A stretch of DNA of 64,000 nt from Vespa crabro (Eukaryota; Arthropoda; Insecta; Hymenoptera; Vespidae). How positions within the stretch are numbered: the stretch's first letter is position 1; each line of letters begins with the position of its first letter. The notes below the pieces were generated by a model. The model was not told the origin of the DNA, did no database searches, and worked only from the letters and a program-made list of their open reading frames with translations. The DNA lies in assembly GCF_910589235.1 (NCBI RefSeq), contig NC_060955.1, positions 10,994,837-11,058,836 on the forward strand, given 5' to 3'. Shown here piece by piece: positions 56,335 through 64,000 of the stretch. The position numbers and the translations under genes are program-made.

Positions 56335-58915
56335 GAAATTCGCGTATGTCGATTAAGTTTTTCGATAAAAATCATATGAAAACGCCTATTTAAACATAGC
56401 AAACACGTTATATTCTTGTTATATTCTTTATTCTGCATCGATAGAATATAAAATCAATGAAATTGAACGAGATTTCAACTTTTCGTTTTTCGACGATACG
56501 CGTATATGAGCGAAAAATCGTATATACGATGCGAAACAATGTTAAAACTTAGATTCCAATATAAAATAGATGTTTGATCTTATGAAATGCAATGTTCTGC
56601 ATCGATTGGTAACATTTCTCAAACTGTGGCTCAAGTATTACTAAAGATTTCACGAAATTAACTTCGCGTATAGCGAAATTCGCGTATGTCGATTAAGTTT
56701 TTCGATAAAAATCATATGAAAACGCCTATTTAAACATAGCAAACACGTTATATTCTTGTTATGTTCTTTATTTTGCATCGATAGAATATAAAATCAATGA
56801 AATTGAACGAGATATCTACTTTTTGATTTTCGACGATACGCGTATATGAGCGAAAAAATCGTATATACGATGCGAAACAATGTTAAACTTTGATTCCAAT
56901 ATAAAATAGATGTTTGATCTTATGAAATGCAATGTTCTGCATCGATTGGTATCATTTTTCAAACTGTGGCTCAAGTATTACTAAAGATTTCACGAAATTA
57001 ACTTCCCGTATAGCGAAATTCGCGTATGCCGATTACGTTTTTCGATAAAAATCATATGAAAACGCCTATTTAAACATAGTAAAAACGTTATCTTCTTGTT
57101 ATATTCTTTATTCTGCATCGATAGAATATAAAATCAATGAAATTGAAGGAGATTTCAACTTTTCGTTTTTCGACGATACGCGTATATGAGCGAAAAATCG
57201 TATATGCGATGCGAAACAATGTTAAAACTTAGATTCCAATATAAAATAGATGTTTGATCTTATGAAATGCAATGTTCTGCATCGATTGGTAACATTTCTC
57301 AAACTGTGGCTCAAGTATTACTAAAGATTTCACAAATTTAACTTCGCATATAGCGAAATTCGGGTATGTCGATTACGTTTTTCGATAAAAATCATATGAA
57401 AACGACTATTTATACATAGCAAAAACGTTATTTTCTTGTTATATTCTTTATTCTTCATCGATAGAATATAAAATCAATGAAATTGAACGAGATATCAACT
57501 TTTCGTTTTTCGACGATACGCGTATATGAGCGAAAAATCGTATATACGAACGAAACAATGTTAAAACTTAGATTCCAATATAAAATAGATGTTTGATCTT
57601 ATGAAGTGCAATGTTCTGCATCGATTGGTAACATTTCTCAAACTGTGGCTCAAGTATTACTAAAGATTTCGCGAAATTAACTTCGCGTATAGCGAAATTC
57701 GCGTATGCCGGTTACGTTTTTCGATAAAAATCATATGAAAACGCCTATTTAAACATAGTAAATACGTTATATTCTTGTTATATTCTTTATTCTGCATCGA
57801 TAGAATATAAAATCAATGAAATTGAACGAGATTTCAACTTTTCGTTTTTCGACGATACGCGTATATGAGCGAAAAATCGTATATACGATGCGAAACAATG
57901 TTAAAACTTCGATTCCAATATAAAATAGATGTTTGATCTTATGAAATGCAATGTTCTGCATCGATTGGTAACATTTTTCAAACTGTGGCGCAACTATTAC
58001 TAAAGATTTCACGAAATTAACTTCGCGTATAGCGAAATTCGCGTATGTCGGTTAAGTTTTTCGATAAAAATCATATGAAAACGCCTATTTAAACATAGCA
58101 AACACGTTATATTCTTGTTATATTCTTTATTCTGCATCGATAGAATATAAAATCAATGAAATTGAACGAGATATCTACTTTTTGTTTTTCGACGATACGC
58201 GTATATGAGCGAAAAATCGTATATACGATGCGAAACAATGTTAAAACTTTGATTCCAATATAAAATAGATGTTTGATCTTATGAAATGCAATGTTCTGCA
58301 TCGATTGGTATCATTTCTCAAACTGTGGCTCAAGTATTACTAAAGATTTCACGAAATTAACTTCCCGTATAGCGAAATTCGCGTATGCCGATTACGTTTT
58401 TCGATAAAAATCATATGAAAACGCCTATTTAAACATAGTAAAAACGTTATCTTCTTGTTATATTCTTTATTCTGCATCGATAGAATATAAAATCAAATGA
58501 AATTGAAGGAGATTTCAACTTTTCGTTTTTCGACGATACGCGTATATGAGCGAAAAATCGTATATGCGATGCGAAACAATGTTAAAACTTAGATTCCAAT
58601 ATAAAATAGATGTTGGATCTTATGAAATGCAATGTTCTGCATCGATTGGTAACATTTCTCAAACTGTGGCTCAAGTATTACTAAAGATTTCGCGAAATTA
58701 ACTTCGCGTATAGCGAAATTCGCGTATGCCGGTTACGTTTTTCGATAAAAATCATATGAAAACGCCTATTTAAACATAGTAAATACGTTATATTCTTGTT
58801 ATATTCTTTATTCTGCATCGATAGAATATAAAATCAATGAAATTGAACGAGATTTCAACTTTTCGTTTTTCGACGATACGCGTATATGAGCGAAAAATCG
58901 TATATACGATGCGAA
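56335..58915 (+). repeat. Downstream partner of the +7135-bp block
   Basis: Same type order as about 49200-51780, including ctactttttgattttcg near 56826 and tagtaaatac near 58780. It carries more single-base indels than its partner: gcgaaaaaatcg near 56850, gttaaactttg near 56882, and an extra a in atcaaatgaaattg near 58494 that shifts the offset to 7136. The extra changes are private to this copy, so they arose after duplication or are sequencing errors. Confidence 0.72.
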
Positions 58916-59399
58916 ACAATGTTAAAACTTTGATTCCAATATAAAATAGATGTTTGATCTTATGAAATGCAACGTTCTGAATCGATTGGTAACATTTTTC
59001 AAACTGTGGCGCAAGTATTACTAAGATTTCACGAAATTAACTTCGCGTATAGCGAAATTCGCGTATGTCGATTAAGTTTTTCGATAAAAATCATATGAAA
59101 ACGCCTATTTAAACATAGCAAACACGTTATATTCTTGTTATATTCTTTATTCTGCATCGATAGAATATAAAATCAATGAAATTGAACGAGATTTCAACTT
59201 TTCGTTTTTCGACGATGCGCGTATATGAGCGAAAAATCGTATATACGATGCGAAACAATGTTAAAACTTTGATTCCAATATAAAATAGATGTTTGATCTT
59301 ATGAAATGCAATGTTCTGCATCGATTGGTAACATTTCTCAAACTGTGGCTCAAGTATTACTAAAGATTTCACGAAATTAACTTCGCGTATAGCGAAATT

Positions 59400-61080
59400 C
59401 GCGTATGTCGATTAAGTTTTTCGATAAAAATCATATGAAAACGCCTATTTAAACATAGCAAACACGTTATATTCTTGTTATATTCTTTATTCTGCTTCGA
59501 TAGAATATAAAATCAATGAAATTGAACGAGATATCTACTTTTCGTTTTCGACGATACGCGTATATGAGCGAAAAATCGTATATACGATGCGAAACAATGT
59601 TAAAACTTAGATTCCAATATAAAATAGATGTTTGACCTTATGAAATGCAATGTTCTGCATCGATTGGTAACATTTTTCAAACTGTGGCGCAAGTATTACA
59701 AAAGATTTCACGAATTTAACTTCGCGTATAGCGAAATTCGCGTATGTCGATTAAGTTTTTCGATAAAAATCATATGAAAAAGCCTATTTAAACATAGCAA
59801 ACACGTTATATTCTTGTTATATTCTTTATTCTGCTTCGATAGAATATAAAATCAATGAAATTGAACGAGATATCTACTTTTCGTTTTTCGACGATACGCG
59901 TATATGAGCGAAAAATCGTATATACGATGCGAAACAATGTTAAAACTTTGATTCCAATATAAAATAGATGTTTGATCTTATGAAATGCAATGTTCTGCAT
60001 CGATTGGTAACATTTTTCAAACTGTGGCTCAAGTATTACTAAAGATTTCACAAATTTAACTTCGCATATAGCGAAATTCGGGTATGTCGATTACGTTTTT
60101 CGATAAAAATCATATGAAAACGACTATTTATACATAGCAAAAACGTTATTTTCTTGTTATATTCTTTATTCTTCATCGATAGAATATAAAATCAATGAAA
60201 TTGAACGAGATATCAACTTTTCGTTTTTCGACGATACGCGTATATGAGCGAAAAATCGTATATACGAACGAAACAATGTTAAAACTTAGATTCCAATATA
60301 AAATAGATGTTTGATCTTATGAAGTGCAATGTTCTGCATCGATTGGTAACATTTCTCAAACTGTGGCTCAAGTATTACTAAAGATTTCGCGAAATTAACT
60401 TCGCGTATAGCGAAATTCGCGTATGTCGATTAAGTTTTTCGATAAAAATCATATGAAAACGCCTATTTAAACATAGCAAACACGTTATATTCTTGTTATA
60501 TTCTTTATTCTGCTTCGATAGAATATAAAATCAATGAAATTGAACGAGATATCTACTTTTCGTTTTCGACGATACGCGTATATGAGCGAAAAATCGTATA
60601 TACGATGCGAAACAATGTTAAAACTTAGATTCCAATATAAAATAGATGTTTGACCTTATGAAATGCAATGTTCTGCATCGATTGGTAACATTTTTCAAAC
60701 TGTGGCGCAAGTATTACAAAAGATTTCACGAATTTAACTTCGCGTATAGCGAAATTCGCGTATGTCGATTAAGTTTTTCGATAAAAATCATATGAAAAAG
60801 CCTATTTAAACATAGCAAACACGTTATATTCTTGTTATATTCTTTATTCTGCTTCGATAGAATATAAAATCAATGAAATTGAACGAGATATCTACTTTTC
60901 GTTTTTCGACGATACGCGTATATGAGCGAAAAATCGTATATACGATGCGAAACAATGTTAAAACTTTGATTCCAATATAAAATAGATGTTTGATCTTATG
61001 AAATGCAATGTTCTGCATCGATTGGTAACATTTTTCAAACTGTGGCGCTAGTATTACAAAAGATTTCACGAATTTAACTT
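59400..61080 (+). repeat. 3-monomer (1018 bp) duplication next to the array end
   Basis: A gaaaaagcctattt variant at 59781 and 60799, a one-base shortened cgttttcgacg near 59543 and 60561, and tattacaaaagatttcacgaattt near 59695 and 60713 are all repeated at 1018 bp. The first monomer is one base short through the homopolymer deletion, and the same deletion in both copies shows that it predates the duplication. A further 3-monomer spacing (61164 to 62183) follows downstream. Confidence 0.8.
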
Positions 61081-62427
61081 CGCGTATAGCGAAATTCGCG
61101 TATGTCGGTTAAGTTTTTCGATAAAAATCATATGAAAACGCCTATTTAAACATATCAAACACGTTATATTCTTGTTATATTCTTTATTCTGCATCGATAG
61201 AATATAAAATCAATGAAATTGAACGAGATTCCAACTTTTCGTTTTTCGACGATACGCGTATATGAGCGAAAAATCGTATATACGATGCGAAACAATGTTA
61301 AAACTTTGATTCCAATATAAAATAGATGTTTGATCTTATGAAATGCAATGTTCTGCATCGATTGGTATCATTTTTCAAACTGTGGCTCAAGTATTTCTAA
61401 AGATTTCACGAAATTAACTTCGCGTATAGCGAAATTCGCGTATGTCGATTAAGTTTTTCGACAAAAATCATATGAAAACGCCTATTTAAACATAGCAAAC
61501 ACGTTATATTCTTGTTATATTCTTTATTCTGCATCGATAGAATATAAAATCAATGAAATTGAACGAGATATCAACTTTTCGTTTTTCGACGATACGCGTA
61601 TATGAGCGAAAAATCGTATATACGAACGAAACAATGTTAAAACTTAGATTCCAATATAAAATAGATGTTTGACCTTATGAAATGCAATGTTCTGCATCGA
61701 TTGGTAACATTTCTCAAACTGTGGCTCAAGTATTACTAAAGATTTCGCGAAATTAACTTCGCGTATAGCGAAATTCGCGTATGCCGATTACGTTTTTCGA
61801 TAAAAATCATATGAAAACGCCTATTTAAACATAGTAAAAACGTTATATTCTTGTTATATTCTTTATTCTGCATCGATAGAATATAAAATCAATGAAATTG
61901 AAAGAGATTTCAACTTTTCGTTTTTCGACGATACGCGTATATGAGCGAAAAATCGTATATACGATGCGAAACAATGTTAAAACTTAGATTCCAATATAAA
62001 ATAGATGTTTGATCTTATGAAATGCAATGTTCTGCATCGATTGGTAACATTTCTCAAACTGTGGCTCAAGTATTACTAAAGATTTCACGAAATTAACTTC
62101 GCGTATAGCGAAATTCGCGTATGTCGATTAAGTTTTTCGATAAAAATCATATGAAAACGCCTATTTAAACATAGCAAACACGTTATATTCTTGTTATATT
62201 CTTTATTCTGCATCGATAGAATATAAAATCAATGAAATTGAACGAGATTCCAACTTTTCGTTTTTCGACGATACGCGTATATGAGCGAAAAATCGTATAT
62301 ACGATGCGAAACAATGTTAAAACTTTGATTCCAATATAAAATAGATGTTTGATCTTATGAAATGCAATGTTCTGCATCGATTGGTATCATTTTTCAAACT
62401 GTGGCTCAAGTATTTCTAAAGATTTCA

Positions 62428-62627
62428 NNNNNNNNNNNNNNNNNNNNNNNNNNNNNNNNNNNNNNNNNNNNNNNNNNNNNNNNNNNNNNNNNNNNNNNNN
62501 NNNNNNNNNNNNNNNNNNNNNNNNNNNNNNNNNNNNNNNNNNNNNNNNNNNNNNNNNNNNNNNNNNNNNNNNNNNNNNNNNNNNNNNNNNNNNNNNNNNN
62601 NNNNNNNNNNNNNNNNNNNNNNNNNNN
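62428..62627. other. Assembly gap, exactly 200 N
   Basis: Two hundred consecutive Ns, a round size normally inserted by scaffolding software rather than a measured distance. SatA stops inside a monomer (after gatttca) on the left. A different, inverted satellite begins inside a monomer on the right. True gap size, order and orientation are therefore unknown. Any open frame spanning it is meaningless. Confidence 0.99.
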
Positions 62628-62669
62628 AAATACGAAATAATGAAATCTCATTCAAATTCAATTAGTTTA

Positions 62670-62689
62670 TATTCTGTCGACGCAGAATA
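62670..62689. repeat. satB dyad tattctg-tcgacg-cagaata
   Basis: Perfect 7-bp arms around a 6-bp spacer. The homologous satA element has 6-bp arms and gcatcgat between them. All four satB copies in view (near 62670, 63008, 63348 and 63687) retain it intact. Its conservation across two diverged families makes it the best candidate in the window for a selected or structurally favoured element, but no protein partner can be named from sequence. Confidence 0.75.
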
Positions 62690-63353
62690 AAGATTACAAC
62701 AAGAATATATCTTCCTGACTGTGTGTAAATAGAAGTTTTAACATGAAAATTGTCGAAAAATGAGATCGACAAATGCGAATTTTGTTAAATGCTGAGATAA
62801 AATCGAGAACACATTGAAATTTCTCGTACCACAGCTTCAGAAATGTTTCCAATCTATTCGGACATTGTATTTCTGAAGATCAAACATTTATTTTATCTTG
62901 GAATCGACGTTATAACCTTGTTTCATATGTTATATACGATTATTAGCTCATAAAGAAGTATCATCGAAATACGAAATTTGAAATCTCAATCAATATCAAT
63001 GCTATTATATTCTGTCGACGCAGAATACACAATGGAACAAGAACATAAGTTTGTCACTATGTGTAAATACGAGTTTCAACATGAATATTGTAGAAAAATG
63101 AGATCGACACATGCGAATTTCGTTAATTGCAGAGATTTAATCGTGAAAGCATTGAACTAACACGTACCACAGCTTGAGAATTGTTTCCAATCGTTTCGGA
63201 CATTGTATTTCTGAAGATCAAACATCTATTTTAACTTGGAATCGACGTTTTAAACCTTGTTTCTTATCGTATATACGTTTTTTCGTTCATAATGGCGTAC
63301 CATCGAAATACGAAATAATGAAATCTCATTCAAATTCAATTAGTTTATATTCT
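62676..63353 (-). repeat. satB dimeric HOR unit, first copy (678 bp)
   Basis: Two distinguishable monomers, 62676-63013 (338 bp) and 63014-63353 (340 bp). The first has gcagaataaagattac and catatgttatatacg. The second has gcagaatacacaatgg and ttatcgtatatacg. The pair repeats at 63354 and 63693 with only a few differences (cgagaacac/cgtgaacac, tttctcg/ttactcg, accacagc/accaacagc, tagctcat/tagctaat, cattgaac/catgaac, cgtttcgg/cgattcgg). Monomers within the pair differ far more than the two copies of the pair do. Confidence 0.88.
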
Positions 63354-64000
63354 GTCGACGCAGAATAAAGATTACAACAAGAATATATCTTCCTGACTGT
63401 GTGTAAATAGAAGTTTTAACATGAAAATTGTCGAAAAATGAGATCGACAAATGCGAATTTTGTTAAATGCTGAGATAAAATCGTGAACACATTGAAATTA
63501 CTCGTACCAACAGCTTCAGAAATGTTTCCAATCTATTCGGACATTGTATTTCTGAAGATCAAACATTTATTTTATCTTGGAATCGACGTTATAACCTTGT
63601 TTCATATGTTATATACGATTATTAGCTAATAAAGAAGTATCATCGAAATACGAAATTTGAAATCTCAATCAATATCAATGCTATTATATTCTGTCGACGC
63701 AGAATACACAATGGAACAAGAACATAAGTTTGTCACTATGTGTAAATACGAGTTTCAACATGAATATTGTAGAAAAATGAGATCGACACATGCGAATTTC
63801 GTTAATTGCAGAGATTTAATCGTGAAAGCATGAACTAACACGTACCACAGCTTGAGAATTGTTTCCAATCGATTCGGACATTGTATTTCTGAAGATCAAA
63901 CATCTATTTTATCTTGGAATCGACGTTTTAACCTTGTTTCTTATCGTATATACGTTTTTTCGTTCATAATGGCGTACCATCGAAATACGAAATAATGAAA
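63354..64000 (-). repeat. satB dimeric HOR unit, second copy (partial)
   Basis: Continues the two-monomer order: 63354-63692 (339 bp), then 63693 to the window end, where it is cut short. It is almost identical to the preceding unit after a 678-679 bp shift. That the same dimer reaches the window edge indicates that the satB array continues to the right. Confidence 0.86.

Larger units (their letters stand above)
1..62427 (+). repeat. satA: tandem satellite array, about 184 monomers of about 340 bp
   Basis: The whole interval is one head-to-tail tandem repeat in a single orientation. Corresponding sites recur every 339 or 340 bp. Stepping between equivalent positions from 427 to 62183 gives 182 monomers in 61756 bp, a mean of 339.3 bp. 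Every monomer runs from agatttc at its left edge, through a CG-rich hairpin block, tattct-gcatcgat-agaata and a cgtatatacg palindrome, to a final gtggckcaa..tattac. Monomers differ mostly by point substitutions at about eight diagnostic sites plus rare small indels. No gene, transposon or foreign insertion interrupts it. GC is about 31% in monomer 1. Family known: none recognised. A centromeric or other heterochromatic role is inferred from length, homogeneity and HOR structure, not shown. The array runs off the left edge of the window and into the gap on the right. Confidence 0.98.
62628..64000 (-). repeat. satB: second satellite family, homologous to satA in reverse orientation
   Basis: About four tandem monomers. 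The gtcgac site recurs at 62676, 63014, 63354 and 63693 (spacings 338, 340 and 339). Aligned with the reverse complement of satA the two share many islands in the same order: aagatcaaacatctatttta, ttggaatc, cgtatatacg, gaaatctc-ttcaa-ttcaatt, a tattct..agaata-type dyad, cagaataaag, aacaagaatata. By eye the first two thirds agree at roughly three quarters of positions, and the rest less. Strand is given as minus to express the opposite orientation relative to satA. Scattered open frames of about 60 codons (62978-63160, 63174-63368) are repeat by-products. Confidence 0.93.

Noticed and set aside
1..62427. CRISPR-like array.
   Set aside because: Whole 340-bp units are repeated with no alternation of short identical repeats and unique spacers, and the DNA is eukaryotic satellite in character.
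62362..62690. Open frames spanning the gap on both strands.
   Set aside because: They consist largely of undetermined bases. The Ns remove stop codons artificially.
62978..63368. Two short plus-strand frames in satB (62978-63160 and 63174-63368).
   Set aside because: Short, lying inside tandem satellite monomers and not preserved in the neighbouring copy because of small indels.
1..64000. rRNA, tRNA, snRNA or histone gene clusters as the source of the tandem repeat.
   Set aside because: No long conserved GC-balanced RNA domains, cloverleaf or histone reading frames. The repeat is too short, AT-rich and free of coding sequence.
1..64000. Telomeric repeats (such as ttagg or ttaggg) or transposon termini marking an array edge.
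   Set aside because: No run of telomere units and no terminal repeats, poly-A tails or target-site duplications were seen anywhere.

Overview
The window is satellite DNA from end to end. No gene, RNA gene, transposon, telomere repeat or other unique sequence could be recognised. It divides into three parts. (1) Positions 1-62427 hold one uninterrupted head-to-tail array of about 184 monomers (satA), mean period about 339.3 bp, in a single orientation. (2) Positions 62428-62627 are exactly 200 Ns, an assembly gap. (3) Positions 62628-64000 hold about four monomers of a second satellite (satB, period 338-340 bp). SatB is clearly homologous to satA, but only to its reverse complement, so both family and orientation change across the gap.

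The organism is a eukaryote. SatA is AT-rich (about 31% GC in the first monomer) yet has 24 CpGs in 339 bp, nearly three times the number expected from its base composition. That argues against a heavily CpG-methylated vertebrate or plant genome and fits an invertebrate. Insects, particularly Hymenoptera, whose genomes are often CpG-rich, are my best guess, but I do not recognise the satellite and this is only an inference. A long, homogeneous, transposon-free array suggests a centromeric, pericentromeric or subtelomeric heterochromatin block. The sequence alone cannot say which.

Layout of satA. Monomer types can be told apart by diagnostic variants at about eight sites, and they form irregular higher-order repeats (HORs). 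About 220-4740 is a 6-monomer HOR of 2022 then 2017 bp. About 5430-11785 is an 8/5-monomer pattern that recurs 15947 bp (47 monomers) downstream at about 21380-27730. About 11785-13600 and 17950-19590 recur at +17985 and +14930 bp. About 28050-32540 carries a 2718-bp displaced duplication. About 36150-42000 is a 9-monomer HOR (3058 bp), followed by 7- and 10-monomer repeats up to about 47100. About 47870-49850 alternates two monomer types (680-bp dimer). About 51250-55310 is a clean tandem pair of 6-monomer units (2039 bp each). About 59400-61080 has a 3-monomer (1018 bp) duplication. The pattern is what repeated unequal exchange and segmental amplification would leave.

There are many small minus-strand open frames (64-81 codons), but they are by-products of the repeat. 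They are broken in most monomers by a one-base length difference or by stop-creating substitutions, so none is called as a gene. The most notable points are the family and orientation switch at the gap, the dyad element kept in both families, the nested multi-scale duplication history, and the strong CpG enrichment.
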